This document shows, in pieces, positions 1 to 10,663 of a DNA stretch of 64,000 bases (positions are counted from its first letter, which is position 1; each line of letters starts with the position of its first letter). The stretch is from Capitella teleta (lineage: Eukaryota; Annelida; Polychaeta; Capitellidae). The translations under genes were made by a program, and so were the position numbers. Location of the stretch: contig KB302198.1 of the NCBI GenBank assembly GCA_000328365.1, forward strand, positions 81,678 to 145,677, written 5' to 3'. The notes under the pieces are model-generated. The model was given only the letters and a program-made list of their open reading frames with translations. It did not search any database and was not told where the DNA came from.

Positions 1-577
1 TATTCTCATTTTTATTGAACTGCTTGCATATATTGCTCGATGATTGCTCTTCATTGGTCGATTCATAAGGCATTTTGAAGCTGCAAAAAGGTGCGTTATG
101 ACTTCCAGCCTACAAGTCGCTCAACTGAGAGCACATAAAAGCTGTTTTCAATCATTAAAGGAATGCACATCAACCTCATAGTCCAACACAACAGCCCATG
201 CTCATCCATTGAATTGAATCATAAAATGTAGAATTTCTCTCCCAATTCATTTACTACTGTTGCTTGCTATGTGTGGAGATTGTGGAGATGGCAGCTTGCA
301 TATGCAGGCAAACAGAAAGAAGGTGGACTCTGTCCCCACAGCAAATTTTGTGGGGTAGCTTTTTATCCCGAGAGCTTTGAATTTTCCCCCCAAAATGTCC
401 TCATTCATCCAGCAATCAGTCAGGTACGTAATGAGTATGAAATGAATTAATAGCTCCACGCACCTATCCACAGCTAAAAAATGTACAGGGTAGTTAGTGC
501 ACCCATTTAATCAATCAATCATTCCATCAAATGTGTGTGTAGTTAGCGATAAAATGCTTCTGGGAATGAGTCTTGAT
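1..577. other. Intergenic, upstream of 5S rRNA gene
   Basis: I see no coding exon here. A 16-bp sequence at 26-41 (core ATATTGCTCGAT) recurs exactly at 755-770, on the far side of the 5S gene. Nothing else stands out. Confidence 0.5.
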
Positions 578-697
578 GTCTACGGCCATACCACGTTGAA
601 AACACCGGTTCTCGTCTGATCACCGAAGTTAAGCAACGTCGGGCCCGGTTAGTACTTGGATGGGTGACCGCCTGGGAATACCGGGTGCTGTAGACTT
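578..697 (+). rRNA. 5S ribosomal RNA gene
   Basis: A 120-nt match to the eukaryotic 5S rRNA pattern: it opens with GTCTACGGCCATACCACG and closes with GGGTGCTGTAGAC, so the two ends pair as helix I. The internal control region is present (AAGTTAAGCAACGTCGGGC, then GTACTTGGATGGGTGACCG). The changes in helix III are compensatory: CCACGTTG faces CAACGTCG. A T run at 696-699 follows directly, as expected for RNA polymerase III termination. The product is the 5S RNA of the large ribosomal subunit. I see no second copy in the window, so this is a solitary or dispersed copy, not part of a visible tandem array. It looks intact; expression cannot be judged. Confidence 0.95.
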
Positions 698-699
698 TT
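696..699 (+). terminator. RNA polymerase III T-run terminator of the 5S gene
   Basis: A run of four T directly after the mature 5S end, followed by C. This is the usual minimal Pol III stop. Confidence 0.7.
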
Positions 700-2674
700 C
701 TTCTTCTTAAATACTTGCACATCCCGTACAAGCGTACATGCACATAATTCTTCTGCATATATTGCTCGATTTCACTTGTCTCTGGTGCTACTAAATATAG
801 ACGCGACACACACCGATGAAGAATCACTCCTATTTTGGTACGTCCATTCACATTCACATCCATTCACATGACGTCACTCGGAATTCCCGAGAAGGCCATG
901 AGGCGAGGCGAGTGAAAATGGATCCACAGTATTTACTGAATACGACCAGTTGAACCTTATGTCATTGGAATTGAGTTCAGCTAAACCATAGCTAAAATAC
1001 TCGTGAATCTAATTTAGTATTCAAATAACTTTTAACCTGAAGAAATCACATTAAAACGGCTTGCTGAAGTGGCGTTCGTGTTGGCTTATTCGACACTTAA
1101 CCTGTCAGTAACGTGTGAATCATACAAGTTGGTCTAGAAGTCGATTAACAGTACATGCATTGGAATTTTTAAATTTTGGTAATATGTGTAAGGTCACCAT
1201 CAAAACGCTGTTCGAATGACACCACGGTCAATATACTGCGTCATTCAAGAGTTGGAATACCAAATAATAGTTTTTTTTTCTATTTGTAAAGTGACAAGCT
1301 ATAAGTTTGCTGGCGCTATTCGTGAATCATAACGTACTGGCATGCGTTATGATGTTTTAGCAGACGACCTTTTCCGAAATTAACTGTATGCTCAGGTTTG
1401 TTTATAGTGGTACTGCATGCTATTTCTAGTAGAATAAACTGTGTGTGATGTATGCTCAGTTATTGTCTGTAAACTAGAATAGATCGAATCCTCTTGTGAT
1501 TCGACTTGTAAATCGAAGCATATCCGCAATCCGTGCTAGAAACCTTACGCGCGCTCATTAAAGTCACAAATGAAGATCTCTCATCTGGTCTTCGACTGGA
1601 GTGGAGTAGCTCCCCAGGGGTAACGGAGCCATTGGCGTATTTAGCCTAAGGGCGTAGGGGCGATGGCCACCCCCTCAGCCTCAGCAGAATAAAAAATTGT
1701 ACTTTTTAATTTTTGTAAATGCACATTCTAGTACTATACTAGTAGTAGCTATGCGTATTGTGTGAAGGAAAGCATAAATGCTAGTGCCGGTATACAGGTA
1801 CAGCAGTACATGGATGGATGATCTATAGTATGCTTACTATTGTACATAATAGTCACTGGTATGCAGGCTTGCAAACAGGATATAATATTATGCATTTATA
1901 TGCATATTATATGAAAGCTGCAGCGCCCATAACTAATTGATTCATCGGATATGATCGTAATGATTACTAAATACGCCACTGAACGGAGCAGTTCCTATAC
2001 TTGTACACTCAACACTACGGCTTGGGGAGCTAGTCTTCGAGGCAAAGGGCCTGCGACCCGTACGTCCTACGGTATCCTGAGGTTACAGTGAGGTATATGT
2101 TTCATTGTTCATAATCATCTACAACATCACAGACTGAGAATCCCCTGGACCCCAAGCACAACTATATTACTATAAGCACCCCTTATTTATATAATGGATC
2201 ATGATTCACAGTCCCCCATTACTGAGTATAATATGGCAAAATTGCCATATTGCGATATTGGCAAAATTGAAACCGATATTGAATTCATGAATTGCTAGAA
2301 ACCGAAAACCGAAGCCGAAAAATTTATATGAAACGAGAAATGTTGTTGTGTGTTCTTCTCCAGCATGATTTCCCTGAAAGGAGAGGCACTGCTATCTCAG
2401 TCGTGTATGCCATTGGCCATTAAATCAGTGAGCTGAGTGAAACTTCTTGTACCAGTTAGTGTATAGGCCTATATCTATCTAATAATTAATATTGTTCTAC
2501 GGTGTATAATTAAGTCTATCAAATAACAGCTAGCTAAAAGAACAGAAGACTACTTGCATACAATGAATTGACACGCCCTCATTAGAACCCTGTGGCCAGC
2601 TTATCAGGCGAGACACCAAAGGGCGTTGCTTTTATTTCCTAATCTTCTGAGTATGGATTTCTAGTGACGTCTTT
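700..2674. other. Intergenic, 5S to ERMARD
   Basis: No open exon is supported. A perfect inverted repeat, ATATGGCAA-AA-TTGCCATAT, lies at 2231-2250, within a longer run of alternating ATTGCC and GGCAAAATT motifs. The stretch must hold the ERMARD promoter and possibly a 5' leader exon; no TATA box could be assigned. Confidence 0.4.
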
Positions 2675-5600
2675 ATGAACCTTGCAGCTTCCATGAACAC
2701 GTACAAAACTCAGTGTGAGCAGTTGAATCGCCTCCAAATGGAGACTCCTACTTCATGTCTCTCTCCAAATACTCATGAGATTCTTTGTGACGCTGCAATC
2801 AACTGCGATTCAGTTGCATCTCAGAGGTTCATCTCTGAAGACGGTTGTATTCTGTGGAATTTTTCGCTACCAGGTCACACTTTGTTCAATCAACTCGTGA
2901 AAATGTTCCTCATACTGCCATGTCTCACAGATGAACAAACAGATCGTGCGTACTTCATCAAATGTGCTCAGTTGCTTGCACCGATGTTTGTTGAAATAGA
3001 AAAGTTCTACTCCGCAATTTCTGTGGCTGATTTCCTTGAAAAATTCAGGTCGCATCTTGAATGGACAACTTCACCAGAGGTACTTTGCTTACCTTTAAAA
3101 CTTGGAAGTTTAAAAAAAATTAACAAATTTTGAAATTAATCTCTGAATTTTAATTCCCAGGTTCTTCTTCGATCGTTTTGCTATTTGAAGGAAGATCGTA
3201 ATGGCGTGGGCCTCTTACTGTGTCTTCTCATGACGTCGTCTATTCTGGATAGATCTTTAGGAGATGTACGTTTTCTGTATAATTAACCTCTGAGATAATT
3301 ATATAGCTGATGTAATTTTTCTTTTTTTCTTCTTTGTTAATATGTCTTTTTTTTTCAATGCGCTGATGGGGCAACCATCGTGATTTTCATGTCCTGGCAC
3401 ATGATATATGTTAAAATTATATGTAATTTTCATCTCACTTCTAAGGTTTTCTTAACATGCGGCCATAAATGCCCCTCGCTCCTCAAAGATCTTCTTGTGA
3501 CGCCTGAACTGACCCAGATATTTGACCCGTTAAAGGTGAAAATCTGTGAAATGATTTAATCCTCTGGATATTTTCATAATTCCATCTTCAGATTCAATTC
3601 CTCAAAATTCTAATCGGACCTCCGATTTCTCTCAACCTCAGGAATGTCGTATGGCACGGTTTTCCGTCTCCCCAAGAACTCCACTCCAGGCATCAATCTC
3701 ATCATCTTGTCAATTTTAGTTGATTTTAATATTGTACAGATACGGTTACTTGTTACTATGCGTCATTATCAGCATTGGCCAACATGTAATTGACAAAGGC
3801 ATTCTCAATAGAATTAAACACCGACAACCAGCATCACTACAGGCTGCGAACGAGATTAATTTCTACCCATTTCGTGAGTTGATACAGAATTCATTAAATA
3901 TTTGAATTAACCAGAATTTAAATTCCTTGCAGACTTGAACCACCTCAGTGATTACAAATTCATAATTGATGCTTCTACGTTCATTCTTCCTGTGATGAAA
4001 CCTGTTTGGCATCGTGCGATCTCCCTATTCCGCTGCAACAGGTACGCAGGCCACTTGTGAGTTTGTTGCATTCTGCCAGGTTTACAGGTTCGGAGATTGT
4101 GTGCTTCTACTTCTGCCACAACTAGAACATGTTATGCGGAGAATTTATGCCACAGCCAATGGATGTACAGAAAGGGTTCTCACGGCAGAGGTGCGTTTCT
4201 CCTGACATCAGTATTGAGTATTGAGTGCAATTCATTTCCTCTTGAATCATACAAATCTGAAATCTCTTTTCTGTCTCACAGAGCAATGTTTTATTCACTA
4301 CGTTTGATGAGGTAAACTTAATTCTTTAATTATTATACGATACGAGTTTTGTTGTTTCAAAGATTTTTAGTGAAATGCTACCGAATGGTGTTCCGAATGA
4401 GGTTCGATCATCTATTGGAGACCAACGCATGGTGAGATCATTAAATTTGTTTGCATGAAACCTATGAATTATTTAACAATTTAAGAATTTGTTGCTGGAT
4501 TTGTTGACGTATCCAGAGGGTCCACGCATCCGAGACCGACTGAGTCATGGAGAATGTGATCTGAACACAGTCACCAAACGCTCGGCTTCCGTTCTACTTT
4601 GCGCCTGTCTTTCTGTCTGCTCCGTCGGTATCCATGATGATGATTTCCTCCACGAGGTACAACCTACAAACATTGCAGCGAAAATAAGAAAAGTGTTCCA
4701 TCGATTGTAGAATAATTTGCTGAAGGAGATCACCATGGCAACCGTCAAATATGATTCCACTTTTCATCCGTTATGCAGACTGAAAGCTGAGGTCATTCCA
4801 CACTGCGAATGTTCCGATGGATAATTCTTGAATGCGTTTTAATAATTTCTAGGTCGCAGATGTGTGTCGCAGCCTCAGCCGCTGGGTCTCTTTCCCTTCT
4901 CCTCCCGATTACTTCCGGTTCGTGCTTTTTTAGAAAACATATTGTGCTCTTGGACTTATTGTTATAATACACATTATTATAATTTGCTATTATGCAGCAC
5001 TTTGCATTATGTAATTTATTTTCAGGGACCCAAATTTCGCTGATGTCTCTGAGCTGAAGCAGACACTCTGGGATCTTTCTTCTGATCTCAAACTGAATGA
5101 AAATCTGGAGTAAATATGACTTGATATAGCGTCCATAATTATGATCCCTTCACTGCAGATTTGATGACCCCTTTTATGACCTTTGCCCTCTGACCCAAAG
5201 GGTTACTGACCTCGTTCTGCCTACACTCTTTCGGCACCACGCAAGGGACCAGGTTTATCGAATAATTAATTGATTATGTTAAGGATATATATTTTTGCAG
5301 AATGCACGAATTGAAGCTGAGATTGTTGGTCTGCTTCGGTGTATAATTTCCGAGTCTTCAGCTGTCTCCAAAAATGTTGAGCAGATTTTGCTCACAAGAT
5401 ATGAGCAGTGGACCAAACGCACGCTTAGATCTCGCCAGAGGAGCGCCTACCTCCGGATGATAGACAGGTGATTAATTGTGCCTGTGCGTAACTTTAGTTT
5501 AAGCCCCCAGCCTTTGTTTGCAATTACAAACAACATTTAAAATTACAACTTGACACAATCTGAATAATCCCTTTTTGTGAATTATGCAATGTAAAGTTCA

Positions 5601-6292
5601 GTCGCTATCAATTGCTTATCAATAGATGAGGTGAGAAGATTTTATGGTATTAAATATATCATCTGGTTTCAGCCTGCCCGTCATCAGAATCGGACTGACC
5701 TCGTCTGTCATGATTTCTGTGTGGTTTCTCTGCCGCTTCAGTATTCCATCTCATTCGCCTGCGCAGTTCACAAGGTCAGTCTCTTTATTGTTTGCTCCTT
5801 TTTGGAACTGTGCCAGAATATTTCACTCTCTTTGAGAGAATCTGACGAATCCATGAAACCAATGATGTACAAAGAAAATCCCATAGCACCTGAATAGAAG
5901 TGATTATTATTTTGCTGCTGAGAGAGTAACTGTACATTTAATCGTTTTCCCATATTTAAATATATGCATGCATCATACCCTTACAAAGCTAAATCCTTCT
6001 CAGCTTATTAAGTGGATATAATTCATTAACTCATTTTTTGGTCACTGACTTGAATTGACTTTCTTCTGACTCTCACTAAATTTCATTGAATTTCATGGAA
6101 ATTCATGCAATTTCACTGAATTTCACTGAATTTCACTGTCTCTCTCACAGAATCTTGAAACAGCTTTTGCAAGTGAGCGAAAACCTCCGTTCCAACCTGT
6201 CAGAGAACAAGAATCGTTGGATGGAATCCGTACAACTTGTCCTTCACTTGACCCAGAAACTCAGAGGGCTTCAAAGTATCCAAGTGCAATAA
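2675..6292 (+). CDS. ERMARD: ERMARD: ER membrane-associated RNA degradation protein (DUF4209 family)
   Basis: Seventeen exons, one consistent frame, about 682 aa (human about 678): 2675-3079, 3161-3265, 3446-3535, 3592-3689, 3740-3873, 3933-4041, 4088-4190, 4282-4311, 4363-4431, 4486-4656, 4711-4791, 4853-4917, 5026-5109, 5159-5252, 5301-5467, 5673-5774, 6151-6292. Recognised by family-specific blocks: TSCLSP near the N-terminus, [14 protein letters not shown], the DUF4209 signature [46 protein letters not shown], and [17 protein letters not shown] just before a hydrophobic C-terminal segment. In vertebrates it is an ER membrane protein linked to neuronal migration; its biochemistry is poorly known. 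The start is uncertain: Met codons at 2675, 2693 and 2738 are in frame, and 2738 best matches the human start. An acceptor-like CAG at about 2686 leaves room for an upstream exon. Intron 4 (3690-3739) appears to use a GC donor. The gene looks whole. Confidence 0.9.
6077..6139 (+). repeat. Short tandem repeat, about 10-bp unit, in last ERMARD intron
   Basis: Five to six imperfect copies of AATTTCACTG/AATTTCATTG run up to the acceptor of the last exon (6151). They probably form part of its pyrimidine-rich tract. Confidence 0.7.
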
Positions 6293-6870
6293 GGTCAGAT
6301 AGTGCAAATTACTCAATACTAGTATCTAGGTCAAGTTTTTGGCCACAATTCTGGCGAAGTAAGCAAGGTCGTTGCAATGAAATCTGATATTAGTTTAAAG
6401 ATAATTTTATATTTTAGAGCAGAATCGTGTTATTATTAATCCGCTCTAAAAAGTTTCCACCTTACGTCTAGAACACACAGGTAATTATGAAAATTGTACT
6501 GTTTCAAGTCTGGTGAATTATGGTCGTCCTGCTCTAAACCTCAAGTGCAGACTGAGGAGATCCGAAGTTATATCAGAGAAACAGAAGACGCTTCTCGAAT
6601 GCCTTTTCTGCTACATGTACTTGCACTGCACACAACTATAACGATATCAAATAGGGGTTTTTTTTCATAAATGTTTTTTTACCTCGGAACACGAACATGT
6701 TGATGCATTCAAATTAGTTCTAGAAGTTCTTAACGCTATAAATATCACGACGAACTCAATCGTAGCTTCACTATTGAGACCACAATGCCTGGAGCTAATT
6801 GCAATTAATATAAAATACATAACGATTTATCAAACCAGTGTCAATCAGAACATGTTGCGATGCTCTAATC
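6293..6870. other. Intergenic, ERMARD 3' side
   Basis: Holds the ERMARD 3' UTR. I see no AATAAA directly after the stop and no other coding signal. The hAT terminal repeat marks the right edge. Confidence 0.4.
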
Positions 6871-7745
6871 CAGGGGTCGGCGACCTTTTGCAAGTGACTG
6901 GAGACTAATCTCAGGTCTCGACTTAACCTTACAGGTGCGAAGCACTAGGGGCGGGTTGAGGTGGGGTATCCAAGAGCATATCCAAGCATATCCAAGAGTA
7001 AGCATGCAAAAAAAAAAATTAATTGTGTAAGTATGCAATCATTTATTACATTTAATGAGAGGCTTGGTGTTGGGCTTTTGCCAACACAAGTGAACCTACC
7101 TTTGGTTCAATCGAACAATTGCACAATGGCATTATGTCATTTAAGTGAGCTGCGATCTCATTTTGGACTTTTGTGTTTTTCATCTTAGAAAACAGCTGCT
7201 CTCGTCGATATATGTGCTGCCGATCATGGCCACCACTGGCTGCACATACGCCGCGAAGGTGTGGTGGTCGGGGGAGAAGGTGGTCGCAATGGTTTCAACT
7301 GCAACCATTTCGACTTGAATTCCTCATTGCGCTGAGGTGTAATGAGGTCCAATTGTAGGTCGCCTGGCGCCGAGTCAACATCCATGGTGAACGGAGAGAT
7401 CTGTCGGCGCTCTTGTTCACTTCTGGCGTCGAAATCATCGCACAATCACAAGCGTAACGCAAAGGTCATTGTCCTTAGTTATTGCCATATAGCGACGAAA
7501 AGCGCGGGAAGAATGATTACGAATCGGAAGCACAACATTGTTGATGAATTGCTGGCAGAGAGAAAGATCTCGGCATGATTCATGTTCGAGTGATTTGCGA
7601 CGCAGATGTGATTCTGATCTGAGTTCTCTCGACATGCTTCGTTGCGCGGTGTAGCGGTGTTTCGGTTTGTCAGCCTCCGGGAGAAGCATTCTGTGTTCAT
7701 AGAGCGACCGCCGTCACTTCCGGTGGAGTCGTCTCGGGAAAAGGA
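6871..7745 (-). mobile_element. Decayed hAT (Charlie-like) DNA transposon, transposase 3' part
   Basis: The end at 6871 reads CAGGGGTCGGCGACCTTTTG, close to the terminal inverted repeat of hAT/Charlie elements. On the minus strand inside it are pieces of a hAT transposase C-terminal dimerisation region in more than one frame. SPFTMDVDSAPGDLQLDLI (within 7224-7445) corresponds to the PF-V-VE-P--LQLELI block. GSTYIDE and then EQLFSKMKNTKVQ (about 7130-7225) correspond to GSTYICEQLFSRMK-TKS, with a frame change between them. Upstream transposase parts and the right terminal repeat were not located. It is inactive. Similarity to host genes derived from hAT elements was considered, but the frame breaks argue for a fossil. 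Confidence 0.75.
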
Positions 7746-8886
7746 CGCGCGCTGGTGAGGGAATATTCAACTGGCTTCTCTCGTTTCAGTGAGTTGACAA
7801 TGTGATATTCCGTTTGCGAGGAAAGTTTTATTTATTCAAGTGTAGCATTGTAAAGCAAGGGGCTTCGCGTCTGTAACGGTTGTCACTTCAACCATTATTA
7901 GCTGTTGTATTTAACTTTAAATTAAATAACAATGTTATCAAGTTTATCTTTTCAGTTATTTTTAGTGGTTATACGTGAAGATAGCACGACTATTATTAAC
8001 TATCGACATGGCTTGTTGCTCCAAACAATGTAATCTAATTTCAAATTTGTCTTCTTATAGAATTTAATAATTTTAGCAGTTAAAACAAACTTGAATACGC
8101 ACAGCACGAATACAAAGTATATTTATTTTCAGCGTAGCATGAGATCGGTTATCATAATAAAAAAAAAAAAAAATTAAAAAAGAGATAGCATTTTAACTGA
8201 CAGTGACCCACTAGAATTATCATTTATTCATTAACATGATTTTATTCTCGTACTTCTGATTGCTGTAAACGCATAAGTATGCATCAATTAAGACCTTCCA
8301 CTATATGCATACAAATTCTCATTCGCGGGCCCTCAATGTTATAACACCGCCTTAGGAATTGAACTTATCCTAACTTCAAAGGGAGCAGAACATTACGTCA
8401 CCCATCGCCATCTCCGTGACCCCTGTGAGGTAACATTGCGCTATGCGTTCTATAAATAGCGCCACGATGTTTCTATTTTTAACTTCCCTTTTAAGGCCTC
8501 GCGTTGTCTATGTGTCATGAGCGGGGAACGCCGAGACAAGCGAGTGTTGCTTGCGAGTGGGAAAAATGTCTGCTAAAATATTCCATTCAGTCGAGGATGG
8601 GAGATTTTTTTCTCTCTCTTATCATAGACATATTTGCGGTGTCTCGTTTCTCGGGATTATGTTTATTTATTCTGCAGTATCAAATTTTTGAAAGTTAAAA
8701 TTCTGCTCTCCACTGTTTGGTCATGCGTTTCTTTCTGGGTGAAACCAAAGTTATTTCTCACCTTAGCTAAATAGATGCTCAAGGTCACGGAGTGCTTAAG
8801 GTTAAAGGTCATTGAGTACTAGATTCTTGTATATATATATCGATCAGTATTTTAAAGTTCATCTTTTCTTTTCTTTTTTTTTCGCA
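7746..8886. other. Intergenic / 5' leader region of the GPCR gene
   Basis: An A-run lies at about 8159-8173. A TATA-like TATAAATA is at about 8451-8458 and a (TA)n stretch at 8829-8840. The segment ends in a strong pyrimidine tract and CAG at 8885-8887, typical of a 3' splice site, so the GPCR gene probably has an untranslated leader exon in this stretch. Confidence 0.45.
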
Positions 8887-8903
8887 GTTTTCACGGCGAT
8901 GTA

Positions 8904-10253
8904 ATGGAGAGTCTGAATGCTTCGCTTGCAGCATTCTGGACGCCGGAAAAGATCGCCGCTGTGACGCTACTCAGCGTCCTGACGCCTTTCATCCTCGGAG
9001 GCAACCTCTTAGTGATCATTGCGGTGGCGAAATGTCGCCGCTTGAAGAGCACCACAAACTACTTCTTGGTCTGCTTGGCGATCGCGGACATCAGCACTGG
9101 TCTATTCGCTCCGCTCTACATCGCAGAGGAGATGCTGAGAGACGGCATCACAAGCAGCGTGCTGTGCCTGGGGCCGCACTGTCTGCTCATGACGGTGTGC
9201 GGGGTGTCCGTCATGAGCCTGGCTGCCATCGCGTACGATCGGTACACAGCGCTCACCAGGCCGCTCGACTACATCAACGTGATGACGTTCAAGAAAATGC
9301 TGGCGTTCTCAGTGTTTGCGTGGGTCTACTCGGCTCTGATCGCATGGCTTCCAATGATGCGTCTCCATGACAACCCTCCCATGTGCTCGTTCCATCTCAT
9401 CCGTCGTGAGCCTCTGATCGTCCTGCTGTCCTGCCTCTTCCTTCCGGCGTACCTCATCATCTTCTTCTGTTACTCCCGCATCTTCTGCATCGCTCGTGAC
9501 CACGTAGACGCGATCGCAGCCGTGCAGAGCAGCCTCCAGCGACAGATCGAACTCAACTTCGTGGCCAAAGACACGAAATACGCCAAGACGTTGGCCATCG
9601 TGATGGGCTTCTTTGTTCTCCTGTGGCTGCCCTACCAATTGTGTCTGCTGACGGAGCTCGTTTCTGACGTCGTGGTTGACGATTGGGTGCGCGGCTTCCT
9701 TGCGCTTCTCTCTCATTGCAACAGCGGCATTAACCCCTGGATCTACGCGTTCCGCAACCAGGATTTCAAACGCGCCTTCATTGACATCATCATTGAGTGT
9801 TTATCCAGTTGTGGGATGACGCACGACTTTTATGACGATCCCCCAGGGACCCTGTCCAGTTACCTCAAAGCCCGAGCGGCTGCCTACGGGAGCCGGCACA
9901 GCAGCTGCGGAGGCACGCCCTGGAACGGTGACCCCAGCCGCCGTAGTTCAAGCAGTCGTCGCAGCTCAGGCCCCAGACGAGGGAGTCTCGCCACGGCGTT
10001 AGAAATCGGAACGGACGGTCAGCTTTTGCCTGAAGTGATAATCGAGGAATGTGAATCAAATTCTTGTGCTGCTGCGAAACAATTTCCCCGTTCACAAAGT
10101 GCTCCGATTCTGCGAGTGCCGTCGATTAAAGTGGAAATGTTTGATGGGGGAGGGAGTCCAGTGAATGACTTCAGTGAAGCCAACTGCAACAACAGCAATG
10201 CAAACACTCCTCTTATGGAGTATTTGACGGTTCCTCCCTCAAGGTCACCCTGA
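8904..10253 (+). CDS. Rhodopsin-family GPCR, adenosine/amine-receptor-like orphan
   Basis: A single-exon coding region of 449 aa with seven hydrophobic helices and every class A landmark: GN in TM1 (about residue 34), LAIAD in TM2 (58-62), the TM3/ECL2 cysteine pair, DRY at 112-114 ending TM3, WLP in TM6 (241-243) and NPWIY at 277-281 in TM7, then a helix-8-like RNQDFKRAF. Closest by eye to adenosine receptors: KYAKTLAIVMGFFVLLWLP in TM6 and LSHCNSGINPWIYAFR in TM7. However, the position of the adenosine-contacting Asn in TM6 (6.55) is Leu here, so adenosine is not a safe ligand call. The N-terminus is short with an NAS glycosylation site (residues 5-7). The C-tail of about 150 aa is Ser/Arg-rich (RRSSSSRRSSGPRRGS), with possible kinase sites. 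A splice acceptor just upstream (8887) implies a leader exon. The plasma-membrane location is inferred from the family. Confidence 0.9.
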   Translation: MESLNASLAAFWTPEKIAAVTLLSVLTPFILGGNLLVIIAVAKCRRLKSTTNYFLVCLAIADISTGLFAPLYIAEEMLRDGITSSVLCLGPHCLLMTVCGVSVMSLAAIAYDRYTALTRPLDYINVMTFKKMLAFSVFAWVYSALIAWLPMMRLHDNPPMCSFHLIRREPLIVLLSCLFLPAYLIIFFCYSRIFCIARDHVDAIAAVQSSLQRQIELNFVAKDTKYAKTLAIVMGFFVLLWLPYQLCLLTELVSDVVVDDWVRGFLALLSHCNSGINPWIYAFRNQDFKRAFIDIIIECLSSCGMTHDFYDDPPGTLSSYLKARAAAYGSRHSSCGGTPWNGDPSRRSSSSRRSSGPRRGSLATALEIGTDGQLLPEVIIEECESNSCAAAKQFPRSQSAPILRVPSIKVEMFDGGGSPVNDFSEANCNNSNANTPLMEYLTVPPSRSP

Positions 10254-10435
10254 TTCACTCATCCTGCAGACTGTTTGGTTTATTTTTGAATTCATCTCTT
10301 TAATTTTGTCTGACGGTATTCAATATTTTTTTATCATGTTTTTATAGCGTGGTGTCGATTTTGTCAATCACGCATATTTTTTAACGTATATTGTTGTAAC
10401 TGCGATAACTCAAAAGCAAAGAAAATAGAAAGCAA

Positions 10436-10441
10436 AATAAA
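10436..10441 (+). promoter_or_regulatory. Poly(A) signal, GPCR gene
   Basis: AATAAA 183 bp after the stop codon. A second AATAAA lies at 10494-10499. Confidence 0.55.
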
Positions 10442-10456
10442 TTATTATTGCACAGT

Positions 10457-10462
10457 TTTATT
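10457..10462 (-). promoter_or_regulatory. Poly(A) signal, AFTPH gene
   Basis: TTTATT on the plus strand is AATAAA on the minus strand, about 200 bp past the AFTPH stop codon. It lies only 16 bp from the GPCR signal on the opposite strand. Confidence 0.5.
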
Positions 10463-10663
10463 CTGACATTAAAGATTACACTCACAATCAACAAATAAAT
10501 CGGTCTTTCACTAAAATCATTCTTCCCAGAAAATTATTTTTCAACACAAATTTAAATAAACAACAATACATTGTATTATTAGCCAGGAGAGAGCAATGAG
10601 AATGTTATGCAATGATTGAAGTAGAACGAGGCCAGGGAAAACACGCTCTTATGACGACACTGC

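Noticed and set aside
9309-9716. A 135-codon antisense open frame inside the GPCR gene
   Set aside because: It mirrors the codon structure of the strongly supported sense gene and shows no protein family features.
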